Source: Streptomyces sp. NBC_00223 (GTDB lineage: Bacteria; Actinomycetota; Actinomycetes; Streptomycetales; Streptomycetaceae). From it: 64,000 nucleotides of DNA. Made by a program: the position numbers and the translations under genes. Positions 36,626 to 45,501 of the stretch are shown piece by piece. The stretch lies in NCBI RefSeq assembly GCF_036199905.1, contig NZ_CP108109.1:4511501-4575500 (forward strand), given 5' to 3'. Numbering within the stretch: position 1 is the stretch's first letter; each line of letters opens with the position of its first letter. The notes under the pieces were generated by a model. That model had not been told where the DNA came from, searched no databases, and was given only the letters and a program-made list of their open reading frames with translations.

Positions 36626-36757
36626 CTAACCCGGTCTGGCTCCTCCCCCCCGAGTCGGACCGTGGGGACGACCCCCGCTCTCCCCCCCGGCGGGGGTCGT
36701 CGCATGTCCGGATGCCTTCAGTCGCTCCGGCCCGGGGTCTTCGCCGTACATGTGCAT
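36626..36757 (-). CDS. Possible 43-aa leader or small peptide upstream of HAD gene
   Basis: Starts MHMYGEDPGPERLKASG and has a very good ribosome-binding site, AAGGAG with 6-7 bases to the ATG, better than that of the HAD gene 105 bases downstream. A 12-bp stem lies inside it. The peptide has no recognised family. It may be a translated leader controlling the HAD gene, or an unrelated small protein. Confidence 0.4.
   Translation of the reverse strand: MHMYGEDPGPERLKASGHATTPAGGESGGRPHGPTRGGGARPG
36667..36701. terminator. 12-bp GC hairpin in the HAD upstream region
   Basis: GACGACCCCCGC and GCGGGGGTCGTC form a perfect 12-bp stem with an 11-base loop. It lies within the small ORF upstream of the HAD gene, so on the minus strand it could act as an attenuator. 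There is no U-run on either side. The remaining gap to ssd (36758-36982) is AT-rich and should hold both divergent promoters. Confidence 0.55.
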
Positions 36758-36982
36758 GTCTCTCTCCTTCGTATGTGTGTGCGTTTCGTTGTGTATGACG
36801 AGTAACGTTCCGTAATCGTTTCCCGATTTCGGTGAACTCACCCGTTCGAGTGGCGGAGTTATCCACAATCGCTGAGTTGTCCACCGATTCCGACCAAGAT
36901 CATCTCAATTCCCTGGACTGTCCCAAGCTGATCTCGGGCGAAGCACACCGTGCTCGCCCGACAAGCGACAGGAGACAGGGAA

Positions 36983-38095
36983 ATGACCGGAACCACGACA
37001 CGCGACTGTCTGCCGGCCTTGGCCGAACGGCCCGGCGGACCGCTGATTGTCACCGAGGACGAAAGCCTCCTCGACGATCTGCTCCGACTGTGCGCCGCGG
37101 CCGGAGCGGAACCGGAAGTCGTCTTCACCGCGCGGCCTCGCGCGACAAGTTGGGACAACGCACCACTTGTTCTGGTGGGAACGGAAGCTTCCGGAAGAGT
37201 ACGCGGCGCCGCACGCCGTAAAGGGGTCCTGCTCATCGGGCGGGATCCGACTGATCCGGACGTCTGGCGGCACGCCGTCGAGATCGGTGCCGACCAGGTC
37301 CTGCTGCTGCCGGAAGCCGAGACCTGGCTCGTGGAGCGGATCGCCGACGCCGCCGAGGGCGCGGGCGACCCCGCGCTGACCATCGGCGTGGTGGGTGGCC
37401 GCGGCGGCGCGGGTGCCAGCACCCTGGCCTGCGCGCTCGCCGTCACCGCGGCCCGCGCCGGGCGCCGCACGATGCTGGTGGACGGTGATCCGCTCGGCGG
37501 CGGCCTCGACATCCTGCTCGGTGCCGAGCGCACGGGCGGGCTGCGCTGGCCCGACCTCGCGGACTCCCGGGGCCGGGTCAACAGCGGGGCTCTGGAGGAG
37601 TCCTTGCCCAGATTCGACTCGCTGAGCGTCCTGAGCTGGGACCGCGGCGACTCCGTGCACATCCCGCCACAGGCCATGCGCTCCGTGCTCGGCGCCGCCC
37701 GGCGGCGCGGCGGGGTGGTGGTCGTCGACCTGCCGCGGCGCGTGGACGACGCGGTCGCCGAAACGCTGGCCCAGATCGACGTCGGGCTGCTCGTCGTCCC
37801 CGCCGAACTGCGGGCGGTGGCCGCGGCGGGCCGGGTCGCGGGAGCAGTCCACCTGGTCCTCAGGGATTTACGCGTCGTCGTCCGCACCACGCCCGGCTCC
37901 GGGCTCGACGACCGCGAGGTCGCCCGGCTGATCGGTCTTCCGCTCGCGGGCGAACTGCCTCCGGAACCGGCTCTCGCCGACGTCGTCCCACTGGGCGGTC
38001 CACCCGGCTCCGTGGCCCGCGGCCCCCTCGCCCGTTTCTGCACCGCCTTCCTCGCCCAGGCGCTCACCGCCACAGGGAGCGTGGTGCCGGTATGA
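36983..38095 (+). CDS. ssd: Septum-site-determining/CpaE-like ATPase
   Basis: First gene of the Tad operon, 370 aa. It has an N-terminal receiver-like domain (about 20-130) and a MinD/ParA-type ATPase domain with VVGGRGGAGASTLACALA (deviant Walker A) and VVVVDLPRR (Walker B). This matches the actinobacterial Ssd/CpaE family that localises Tad pilus machinery. The ATG has AGGAGACAGGGAA upstream. Codon 296 (37868-37870) is TTA, implying that translation of the whole coupled operon may depend on the bldA tRNA. It overlaps tadA by ATGA. Confidence 0.88.
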   Translation: MTGTTTRDCLPALAERPGGPLIVTEDESLLDDLLRLCAAAGAEPEVVFTARPRATSWDNAPLVLVGTEASGRVRGAARRKGVLLIGRDPTDPDVWRHAVEIGADQVLLLPEAETWLVERIADAAEGAGDPALTIGVVGGRGGAGASTLACALAVTAARAGRRTMLVDGDPLGGGLDILLGAERTGGLRWPDLADSRGRVNSGALEESLPRFDSLSVLSWDRGDSVHIPPQAMRSVLGAARRRGGVVVVDLPRRVDDAVAETLAQIDVGLLVVPAELRAVAAAGRVAGAVHLVLRDLRVVVRTTPGSGLDDREVARLIGLPLAGELPPEPALADVVPLGGPPGSVARGPLARFCTAFLAQALTATGSVVPV

Positions 38096-39246
38096 GCGCC
38101 GCACTTCTGGATGCCGTACGGCTCCACCTCGCGGACCAGGGCGGCGAACCCACCCCTGCCCGCGTGGCAGCCGCCCTGCGTGCCCAAGGGCGGCTGCTCG
38201 GCGACGCCGAAGTGCTCGAAGTGGTCGCCGCGCTGCGCTCCGAACTCGTGGGCGCGGGGCCCCTGGAGCCGCTGCTCGCCGACCCCCATGTCACCGACAT
38301 CCTCGTCAACGCCCCCGACCGGGTGTGGATCGACCGGGGCCGCGGGCTGGAGCGCAGCGATGTCCGCTTCTCCGACACCGCCGCCGTCCGCCGTCTCGCC
38401 CAGCGGCTGGCGACCACCGCCGGGCGGCGACTGGACGACGCCAGACCGTGGGTCGACGCGCGCCTGCCTGACGGCACCCGGCTGCACGCCGTGCTGCCGC
38501 CGGTCGTCGTCGGCTCCCCGTGCCTGTCCTTGCGCGTGGTGCGGGCCAGGGCCTTCACCCTTGGCGAACTCGTCGCCGCGGGCACCCTGGACACCGAGAC
38601 CGCGGCGCTGCTGCGGGCGGTACTCGACGCCCGCCTGTCGTTCATGATCAGCGGCGGCACGGGTTCGGGGAAGACCACGCTGCTGAGTTGCCTGCTCGGA
38701 CTCGTGGACCCGGCGGCGCGCATCGTCCTCGCCGAGGACTCCGCGGAGCTGAGGCCCGATCACCCCCATGTCGTCCGGCTGGAGACGCGGCCCGCCAACC
38801 AGGAGGGCGCCGGGCAGGTGACCCTGCGGGACCTCGTCCGGCAGGCCCTGCGGATGCGGCCCGACCGCCTGGTCGTCGGCGAGGTCCGGGGCGCCGAGGT
38901 ACTGGACCTGCTGGGCGCGCTCAACACCGGCCACGAGGGCGGGTGCTGCACCGTGCATGCCAACGCCGCGACCGATGTACCCGCGCGTCTGGAGGCCCTT
39001 GGCTCGACCGCCGGGCTCGACCGGGCCGCCCTGCACAGTCAGTTGGCCGCGGCCCTGTCGGTCGTGGTTCACCTGGTGCGCGACGGTTCGGGCCGGCGGA
39101 GGGTCGCTGAGATCCATGTCCTGCGGCGCGGTCCGGACGGGCTGGTCGCCACCGAGCCCGCCCTGGTGCGCGACGCCCGCGGCCGACTCGACCGCGGACC
39201 CGGCTGGCAGCGTCTGACGGCGCTGTGTTCGGCAGGTGCGTCATGA
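38092..39246 (+). CDS. tadA: Tad pilus ATPase TadA/CpaF
   Basis: Secretion ATPase powering Flp pilus assembly, 384 aa. It has Walker [14 protein letters not shown], the Asp box [11 protein letters not shown], Walker [14 protein letters not shown] and the His box [13 protein letters not shown] full N-terminal domain containing [16 protein letters not shown] is present. It starts within the ssd stop codon and ends within the tadB start, so it is translationally coupled on both sides. Confidence 0.95.
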   Translation: MSAALLDAVRLHLADQGGEPTPARVAAALRAQGRLLGDAEVLEVVAALRSELVGAGPLEPLLADPHVTDILVNAPDRVWIDRGRGLERSDVRFSDTAAVRRLAQRLATTAGRRLDDARPWVDARLPDGTRLHAVLPPVVVGSPCLSLRVVRARAFTLGELVAAGTLDTETAALLRAVLDARLSFMISGGTGSGKTTLLSCLLGLVDPAARIVLAEDSAELRPDHPHVVRLETRPANQEGAGQVTLRDLVRQALRMRPDRLVVGEVRGAEVLDLLGALNTGHEGGCCTVHANAATDVPARLEALGSTAGLDRAALHSQLAAALSVVVHLVRDGSGRRRVAEIHVLRRGPDGLVATEPALVRDARGRLDRGPGWQRLTALCSAGAS

Positions 39247-40361
39247 GGGCGGCGCTGGACCCGACAGCCACGATGTGGGCCGCGACGGTCTGCGCGTGCC
39301 TCGCCGCCTGGGCGGTGCTGCAACGGGACGACCAGCGACGCAGGGCGCGCCGACTGCCCGGCGGGCTCAGGCAGGGCGGCGACGCGCAACGGCGGCCCCC
39401 ACGGGAGCCGCGTTCCGGGGACACCCCGACGAAGCCGAGGCGCAATCCGACCGGGCGCAATCCGACCGGGCGTGATCTGACACGACGTGGACGGACGTGG
39501 GCGGCCCGCGTCAAAAGACGTGCCTTGGCGGGACGTCGGGGTGTGCGAGACCTGTTCCGGCCGAAGGAGGGGCCCGGTGGTTCGGGTCGCCGACCGGCAC
39601 ATCTCATGGCGCTGTGCCCGGCCGGAGGGGCGGTGCTGGCCGTGGTGACGCGGTCGGTGCTGCCTTTGGCGGCGGGCGTGGTCGCGGTGCCCCTGGTACT
39701 GCGGGCGTTACGCCGACAGGACGAGCGGGCCGCGGCGGAGCGCGCGTCGGTCGCGGTGAGCGCGCTGTGCGGCACGGTGGCGGGTGATCTGCGAGCGGGC
39801 CTGCCGCCGCACGCGGCACTGGCCGACGCGGTGGAGTCCGCCGGATGGCCGGGATCGCCCGAACTCGCCGAAGCGGCAAGGCTGCTGTTGTCGGCCGCGC
39901 GGTTCGGCGGCGATGTCCCGCAGGCCCTGCGGTCGGCGTCCCAGTGCCGGGCCGGCACACACGGCCTGGCCGCGGCCGCCGCCTGCTGGCAGGTCGCGGT
40001 GGACGGCGGCGCCGGACTGGCGTCGGCCCTGGACCGGGTGGCCGCCGCACTACGGGCCGGGGCCGACCAACGCGACGATCTGCGGGCCCAGTTGGCCGGA
40101 CCACGCTCCACCGCCGTCCTGCTCGCGCTGCTCCCGGTCTTCGGGCTGGTCCTCGGCACGGGCCTCGGCGCCGATCCGGCGGCGGTGCTCCTGCACACCC
40201 CGGTCGGCCTGTGCTGCCTGACGGCGGGTGTGCTCCTGGAATGGGCCGGGCTGGCGTGGACCGCGCGGATCATCCGCTCGGCGGAGGGCGGCGGCCCGAG
40301 CGGCACCGGACGCGCACGGAAGGTGCTCCCTTCCGGAGTGCAGGAAGGGAGGCCGTCATGA
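39243..40361 (+). CDS. tadB: TadB-like type II secretion F-domain protein
   Basis: Inner-membrane platform protein, 372 aa. A first helix near 10-22 is followed by a long Arg-rich cytoplasmic linker containing an exact 15-base duplication (39441-39470, giving RNPTG twice). Two helices come next, then the T2SF domain with SVAVSALCGTVAGDLRAGLP and C-terminal helices. Codon 156 (39708-39710) is TTA. It is coupled by ATGA to both neighbours. The N-terminal linker is longer than I expect for the family. Confidence 0.85.
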   Translation: MRAALDPTATMWAATVCACLAAWAVLQRDDQRRRARRLPGGLRQGGDAQRRPPREPRSGDTPTKPRRNPTGRNPTGRDLTRRGRTWAARVKRRALAGRRGVRDLFRPKEGPGGSGRRPAHLMALCPAGGAVLAVVTRSVLPLAAGVVAVPLVLRALRRQDERAAAERASVAVSALCGTVAGDLRAGLPPHAALADAVESAGWPGSPELAEAARLLLSAARFGGDVPQALRSASQCRAGTHGLAAAAACWQVAVDGGAGLASALDRVAAALRAGADQRDDLRAQLAGPRSTAVLLALLPVFGLVLGTGLGADPAAVLLHTPVGLCCLTAGVLLEWAGLAWTARIIRSAEGGGPSGTGRARKVLPSGVQEGRPS

Positions 40362-41155
40362 GCGGCGCGACTGTCCACAGCCTGGGGATGACGGTGGCCG
40401 TGCTCGCGGCCGCCTTCGCGGGACTGCTCCTGGTGCTGGAGAGGCGGCAGCACACGGTCGGCGTGCGGCGGTTGCGGAAGGCACTCGGCGAGCGGCGTGT
40501 CCCGAAGCCGCCTGGCGTCCGGCTGGCGCGAATCCGGGGGCCGTTCCGGGAGTGGGGACCGACGGTGGCCGCCGGGCTCGGAGCCTGTGCGCTCGTCGGA
40601 GGGCCACTGGGCGGCCTCGCGGGGGTCGCGGCCGCCCTCGGGGCCCGGGCGTGGCTCGGAAGGCGGCAGCGGGCCGCTGACAGCCCGGAGGCCCGCGTCG
40701 TCAGGCCCGACCCCGCCGAACTACCGCTCTGCGCCGACCTGATGGCCGCCTGCCTGGCCGCCGGGGCCACACCCGGCGAGGCGGCGGGCGCCGTGGGGCG
40801 GTGTCTGGGCGGCCCCTTGGGCGCCGCGCTGATACGGGCACAGGCCGAACTGCGGCTCGGCGGGGAGGCGGCGGAGTGCTGGGACCGGTTCGGCCGGCTC
40901 CCCGAGGCTCGCGACATGGGCCGCTGTCTGGCCCGGGCCTCCACGACGGGCAGCGCGCCCGTGGCGGAGATGTCCCGGCTGGCCGCCGACTACCGCGCGG
41001 CGCATGCCCGTTCGGCCCTCGCCGGGGCCAGAAAGGCCGCGGTGCTCGCCACCGCACCGCTGGGCGTGTGCTTCCTTCCGGCCTTCCTGCTGGTCGGCGT
41101 CGCGCCCGTGGTGATCGGTCTGGCGGGGCCGGTTCTGAGAGGCGGGATGCGCTGA
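40358..41155 (+). CDS. tadC: TadC-like type II secretion F-domain protein
   Basis: Second inner-membrane platform protein, 265 aa. A first helix lies at about 8-25, a helix pair at about 67-100, and the T2SF core ELPLCADLMAACLAAGATPGE follows, with C-terminal helices. The ATG at 40358 overlaps the tadB stop; the open frame upstream is a tadB shadow. A 151-base gap separates it from the pilin-like DUF4244 gene, where a second promoter is possible. Confidence 0.85.
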   Translation: MSGATVHSLGMTVAVLAAAFAGLLLVLERRQHTVGVRRLRKALGERRVPKPPGVRLARIRGPFREWGPTVAAGLGACALVGGPLGGLAGVAAALGARAWLGRRQRAADSPEARVVRPDPAELPLCADLMAACLAAGATPGEAAGAVGRCLGGPLGAALIRAQAELRLGGEAAECWDRFGRLPEARDMGRCLARASTTGSAPVAEMSRLAADYRAAHARSALAGARKAAVLATAPLGVCFLPAFLLVGVAPVVIGLAGPVLRGGMR

Positions 41156-41306
41156 CCCCGACCGCCGCAGGACAGCCGCTTGCCCACACCGCGTGAACGC
41201 GCACGCCGACGGCACGTGCTCACGCACCGAGATCAACGATCCGTCACCTCAGCACCCGATCAGTACCCGAGTCACTTTCAGCACTCAAGACCAACAGGAG
41301 TTTCCG

Positions 41307-41528
41307 ATGACGAAGCGAACGAACACCCACCGGCCCGCGCACTGGCTCGCCCGGAGGGTCCACCGGTGCCGTGCCGCGGCGGAGGCCGGGATGAGTACGG
41401 CGGAATACGCCGTCGGCACGATCGCGGCCTGCGGGTTCGCGGCCGTGCTCTACAAGATCGTGACGAGTGACGCGGTGCGGACCGCTCTCTCGGGAGTGAT
41501 CGAGAAGGCCCTCAATGTGTCCTTCTGA
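41307..41528 (+). CDS. DUF4244 small pilin-like protein
   Basis: A 73-aa protein with an N-terminal basic part, then AAEAGMSTAEYAVGTIAACGFAA, a cleavage-and-helix pattern like Flp pilins (Gly before Met, Glu at position 5 of the mature part), then a short C-terminus. It is the probable major subunit of the Tad structure. CAGGAG lies 6 bases before the ATG. Its last 14 bases overlap the tadE start. Confidence 0.88.
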   Translation: MTKRTNTHRPAHWLARRVHRCRAAAEAGMSTAEYAVGTIAACGFAAVLYKIVTSDAVRTALSGVIEKALNVSF

Positions 41529-41892
41529 GCGAGCCGGGCCGCCGGGCCGAGGGGACCGCGGCTATGTCACGGCGGAGGCGGCCGTGGTGATCCCGACGCT
41601 TGTGGTGCTCGCCGCGCTGCTGGTCTGGGGGCTGATGGCGGCCGCGGCCGAGGTCCGCTGTGTGGACGCGGCCCGGGCCGGTGCGCGGGCCGCCGCCCGT
41701 TCCGAAACGGCCGCCGACGTGCTGCGGGTGACACGGGAAGCCGCGCCCGCGGGGGCCGAGGTGAGCGTGCGGCATACGGGAGACCTGGTCCGGGTCCGGG
41801 TGAAGGTGCCCGGACCGCGCTTCCCGGTCGTCCTGAGCGCCGAAGCCGTCGCCCTCGACGAGGACAGTGTGGAGGGCGGTGGCGGGCCATGA
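41515..41892 (+). CDS. tadE: TadE-like minor pseudopilin
   Basis: A 125-aa protein with GYVTAEAAVVIPTLVVLAALL, the TadE-type leader and hydrophobic helix with the conserved glutamate, followed by a small extracytoplasmic domain (EVRCVDAARAGARAAAR onward). The ATG at 41515 lies within the DUF4244 gene and the stop overlaps the next start by ATGA. It probably cooperates with the DUF4244 pilin and the TadG-like protein. Confidence 0.88.
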   Translation: MCPSERAGPPGRGDRGYVTAEAAVVIPTLVVLAALLVWGLMAAAAEVRCVDAARAGARAAARSETAADVLRVTREAAPAGAEVSVRHTGDLVRVRVKVPGPRFPVVLSAEAVALDEDSVEGGGGP

Positions 41893-42299
41893 GGGAGGAC
41901 GCCGGGCGTGGGGCGGATCGCGGGTCGGCCACGGTCTGGTCGCTCGGGCTGATGGGTCTGCTGCTCGGGGTCTTCGCGGCGGTGCTGCTGATAGACCACG
42001 CGGTGATCGCACGTCACCGCGCGGGCGCCGCCGCGGACCTGGCGGCGCTGGCCGCGGCCGACCACGCACTGGACGGTGAGGACGCCGCCTGTGCGCTGGC
42101 CGTCCGGGTGGCAGTGGCCCAGGGCGCCGTGCTGAGGAACTGCGGGGTCACCGGCGAGATCTCGGATGTCGTCGCCGAAGTGGCGGGGGCCCGGGTGCGC
42201 TCACGCGCGGGCCCGTCACTCGCCGCCGACACCGCCACCAGGTCCGTCCCGGCGATCCGGATCGACGCGGCCGGCTTCCGCGCCGATCGGGGCGCTGTC
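41889..42299 (+). CDS. TadG/Rv3654c-like protein, no stop codon in place
   Basis: Last Tad gene. The N-terminus GSATVWSLGLMGLLLGVFAAV and HRAGAAADLAALAAADHALDG are typical of the Rv3654c-like TadE/G family, whose recognisable part ends near 42218. The frame has no stop there and stays open to 44936, antisense to the helicase gene; no stop occurs in any forward frame from 42181 to about 42700. The end given here is arbitrary. A small deletion or sequence error may have removed the true ends of this gene and of the convergent helicase gene. Confidence 0.7.
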
Positions 42300-44894
42300 C
42301 GCGACACCGTCGTCCGAGTCGTCGGGGGCGCCGTCCGCGACCGTGGTCCGAGTCCCGCTCTTGGCGGCTTGGCCGCCCAGGGCGTCCTCCGCAGGCCCGG
42401 GGCCGGCGTTGCCCCCAACGCCCGTGCCGCCGTCTGCGGCGCCCTCACCGGGCTCGGCCCCGGCCCCCGGGCCGGTCGGCTCTTCGGGGGTGCCCGCGGA
42501 CAGCAGACAGTCGAGGAGGCGGACGGCGGCGGCCTTGTCCAGGGGTTCGTTGCCGTTGCCGCACTTGGGGGACTGGACGCAGGAGGGGCAGCCGAAGTCG
42601 CACTCGCAGGAGGCGATCGCCTCACGGGTGGCGGCGAGCCAGGAACGGGAGGTGCGGAAGGCGCGTTCGGCGAAGCCCGCCCCGCCGGGGTGGCCGTCGT
42701 AGACGAACACGGTGGGCAGCCCGGTGTCGGCGTGCAGGGGTATGGACACGCCGCCGATGTCCCACCGGTCACAGGTGGCGAAGAGTGGAAGGAGGCCGAT
42801 GGAAGCGTGCTCGGCGGCGTGAAGGGCGCCGGGCAGCTCCTCGGGGTGGATGCCGGCGGCGTCGAGTTGGGCGTCCGTGACGGTCCACCACACCGCCCGG
42901 GTGCGCAGGGTGCGCGGAGGGAGGTCGAGTTTGGTCTCGCCGAGCACTTCGCCGGTGATGAGGCGGCGGCGCAGATAGGAGACCACCTGGTGGGTCACCT
43001 CCACCGAGCCGAAGTGAATGCGGGCCTCGCCCCACGGTTCCTCGACCTCGCTGGAGAGGACACGCACGTCGGTGGTGTCGCGGGCCATCGTGGCGTAGGG
43101 CGGGTCGGCCCGTTCGACCAGGGCCACCCCGTCCTCCAGGTCCAGCCGCCGCACGAGGTAGGTGCGGCCCTGGTGGAGGTGGACGGCCCCGTCGTGGACG
43201 GTGGTGTGAGCGGCGGACGCGTCGACGGTGCCGAGCAGCCGCCCGGTGCCGGACTCCACGACCTGGACCGGCTTGCCGCCCTCGCCACGGATGTCGGTGA
43301 GGTCGGCGGCCCGCTCCCGCCGGGTCCAGTACCAGCCCGAGGGGCGCCGGCGCAGCAGCCCGCGCTTCTCCAGTTGGGGCACCAGGACAGCGGCCTCGGG
43401 ACCGAAGAGGACCAGGTCGTCGTCGGTGAGCGGGAGTTCGGCCGCGGCGGCGCACAGGTGCGGGGCGAGGACGTAGGGGTTGTCGGGGTCGAGGACGGTG
43501 GACTCGACGGGCCGTTCGAAGATCGCTTCGGGGTGGTGGACGAGATATGTGTCCAGAGGGTCGTCGCGGCCGACCATGACGGCGAGCGCGCCCTGCCCCG
43601 AGCGCCCGGCCCGGCCCGCCTGCTGCCACAGCGAGGCCCGGGTGCCGGGATAGCCGGCGAGCAGGACCGCGTCGAGGCCGGAGATGTCCACGCCGAGTTC
43701 GAGGGCGGAGGTGGAGGCGAGGCCGAGCAGGCGGCCCGAGTGCAGGTCGCGTTCCAGGGCGCGGCGTTCTTCCGGGAGGTAGCCGCCGCGGTAGGCGGCG
43801 ACCCGCCCGGGGAGCGAGGCGTCGATCTCGGCGAGGCGTTCCTGGGCGATGAGGGCGACGAGTTCCGCACCGCGCCGGGATCGGACGAAGGCGACCGTGC
43901 GCACACCCTGGAGGACCAGGTCGGTGAGGAGTTCCGCGCACTCGGCGGTGGCGGTGCGGCGGACGGGGGCGCCGTGCTCGCCGGGGAGCGAGGTGAGCGG
44001 GGGCTCCCACAGGGCGAAGGCGAGCTCGCCACGCGGCGAGGCGTCCTCGGTGACCTCGACGACCGGCACGCCGGTCAGCCGGGTAGCGGCCCGGGCGGGG
44101 TCGGCGGCCGTAGCCGAGGCGAGCAGGAAGACGGGCTCGGCGCCGTAACGGGCGCACAGCCGCCGCAGGCGTCGCAGCACCTGGGCGACGTGCGAGCCGA
44201 AGACCCCGCGGTAGGTGTGGCACTCGTCGATGACGACATAGCGCAGATTGCGCAGGAAGGAGGCCCAGCGGGCGTGGCCGGGAAGGATGCCGCGGTGCAG
44301 CATGTCGGGGTTGGTCAGGACGTAGGTCGCGTACTGCCGGACCCACTCGCGTTCCTCGAACGGCGTGTCCCCGTCGTAGACCGCGGTGCGCACCGCCTCG
44401 CCCAGCGGCTCCGCGAGCGCGCTGACCGCGCGGCGCTGGTCGGCGGCGAGCGCCTTGGTCGGCGCGAGGTAGAGGGCGGTGGCTCCCCGCGGGCCGGTCG
44501 GTCGGGCGTCCGTCCCCCGGACGGCCGCGCCACGCCCCCGGGAGCCTGCTGGACTGTCGAAACCGTCCAGCAGGGCGCTGAGGACCGGAGCGAGGTAGCC
44601 CAGGGACTTGCCGGAAGCCGTGCCGGTGGCCACGACCACCGACTCGCCGCGGGCCGCGTGGGCCGCCGCGAGCGCCTGGTGCTCCCACGGACGGTCGATT
44701 CCGGCTGCCCGAATCGCCTCGACCACTTCTGGACGGATGCCCTCCGGCCAGGATGCATGCCGGCCGACCCGCGGGGGCAGGTGCTCCGTATGGGTGATGC
44801 GTACGGCTCGGTCCGCCCCCGCGGTGAGCCGCTCAAGAGCGGTCCGGGGGGACGGGCGGCCGTGCGCCGACTGCGGAGCGGGATCCTGGGCCAT
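42216..44894 (-). CDS. DEAD/DEAH helicase with C-terminal Cys cluster (MrfA-like)
   Basis: Superfamily 2 helicase, about 892 aa. It shows ATGTASGKSLGYLAP (motif I), VIDECHTYRGVFG (motif II, DECH), LLASATAADP (III) and QQAGRAGRSGQG (VI). A C-terminal MZB-type zinc cluster CECDFGCPSCVQSPKCGN (C-x-C-x3-C-x2-C-x6-C) follows. This matches the MrfA/YprA family implicated in repair of mitomycin-type DNA damage. After LLDCLLSAG about 90 low-complexity residues follow, the last of them antisense to the TadG-like frame, so the tail may be abnormal. The start is ATG 44894 or GTG 44900. Confidence 0.93.
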   Translation of the reverse strand: MAQDPAPQSAHGRPSPRTALERLTAGADRAVRITHTEHLPPRVGRHASWPEGIRPEVVEAIRAAGIDRPWEHQALAAAHAARGESVVVATGTASGKSLGYLAPVLSALLDGFDSPAGSRGRGAAVRGTDARPTGPRGATALYLAPTKALAADQRRAVSALAEPLGEAVRTAVYDGDTPFEEREWVRQYATYVLTNPDMLHRGILPGHARWASFLRNLRYVVIDECHTYRGVFGSHVAQVLRRLRRLCARYGAEPVFLLASATAADPARAATRLTGVPVVEVTEDASPRGELAFALWEPPLTSLPGEHGAPVRRTATAECAELLTDLVLQGVRTVAFVRSRRGAELVALIAQERLAEIDASLPGRVAAYRGGYLPEERRALERDLHSGRLLGLASTSALELGVDISGLDAVLLAGYPGTRASLWQQAGRAGRSGQGALAVMVGRDDPLDTYLVHHPEAIFERPVESTVLDPDNPYVLAPHLCAAAAELPLTDDDLVLFGPEAAVLVPQLEKRGLLRRRPSGWYWTRRERAADLTDIRGEGGKPVQVVESGTGRLLGTVDASAAHTTVHDGAVHLHQGRTYLVRRLDLEDGVALVERADPPYATMARDTTDVRVLSSEVEEPWGEARIHFGSVEVTHQVVSYLRRRLITGEVLGETKLDLPPRTLRTRAVWWTVTDAQLDAAGIHPEELPGALHAAEHASIGLLPLFATCDRWDIGGVSIPLHADTGLPTVFVYDGHPGGAGFAERAFRTSRSWLAATREAIASCECDFGCPSCVQSPKCGNGNEPLDKAAAVRLLDCLLSAGTPEEPTGPGAGAEPGEGAADGGTGVGGNAGPGPAEDALGGQAAKSGTRTTVADGAPDDSDDGVADSAPIGAEAGRVDPDRRDGPGGGVGGE

Positions 44895-45003
44895 CGGCAC
44901 TCAGTGTGTCACCGGTGTGACGGACAATCGCAGTAAGGCGTCGTGCGGGCCACCCGCGAAGTGATTGAATGCCATCGCGGCGGCCGTTCCTTCCCCTACC
45001 AAC

Positions 45004-45040
45004 GGTGGGGAGGCCCCTACTACCTTCGGTGGGGAGGCCC
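45004..45040. repeat. 24-bp spaced direct repeat in bldG leader
   Basis: GGTGGGGAGGCCC occurs at 45004-45016 and again at 45028-45040, with related CCCTAC sequence before each copy, ending 39 bases before the bldG start. It lies within the expected bldG 5' leader and could be a binding site or simply a slippage duplication. Confidence 0.7.
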
Positions 45041-45079
45041 AGGGGGGCTGCCGCGTCGATGCAAGGTGCTGGAGGATCC

Positions 45080-45421
45080 GTGGACCTGTCCCTGTCGACC
45101 CGAACCGTCGGCGATCGCACGATCGTCGAGGTCGGCGGCGAGATTGATGTGTACACCGCGCCCAAGCTGCGCGAGCAACTGGTGGAGCTCGTGAACGACG
45201 GGAGCTACCACCTGGTCGTGGACATGGAAGGAGTCGACTTCCTCGACTCCACCGGCCTGGGTGTGCTCGTGGGCGGGCTCAAGCGGGTACGTGCGCATGA
45301 AGGATCGCTGCGTCTGGTGTGCAACCAGGAGCGCATTCTCAAGATTTTCCGAATCACCGGTCTGACCAAGGTGTTCCCCATTCACACCTCGGTCGACGAG
45401 GCTGTCGCGGCGACCGACTGA
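45080..45421 (+). CDS. bldG: Anti-sigma factor antagonist BldG
   Basis: Developmental STAS-domain anti-anti-sigma factor, 113 aa and essentially the known Streptomyces BldG sequence: [20 protein letters not shown] at the start and the phosphorylation site Ser57 in [11 protein letters not shown]. Unphosphorylated BldG binds anti-sigma factors and frees stress and development sigma factors; bldG mutants are bald (established). The GTG start at 45080 has GGAGG 4 bases upstream. It is followed by its anti-sigma partner gene, 80 bases downstream. Confidence 0.97.
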   Translation: MDLSLSTRTVGDRTIVEVGGEIDVYTAPKLREQLVELVNDGSYHLVVDMEGVDFLDSTGLGVLVGGLKRVRAHEGSLRLVCNQERILKIFRITGLTKVFPIHTSVDEAVAATD

Positions 45422-45501
45422 CGATCGCCCGAGAGGGGCACCGGACGGACCGCCGTCCGGGCCCCTGTGATGCCCAACCACAGGACCGGAGGGGGAGCCC
45501 C

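Noticed and set aside
42219-44936. Continuation of the tadG frame to 1015 codons
   Set aside because: Lies wholly antisense to the well-conserved helicase gene; the translation is Gly/Ala/Val/Asp-rich without domains, so only the first part is treated as real.
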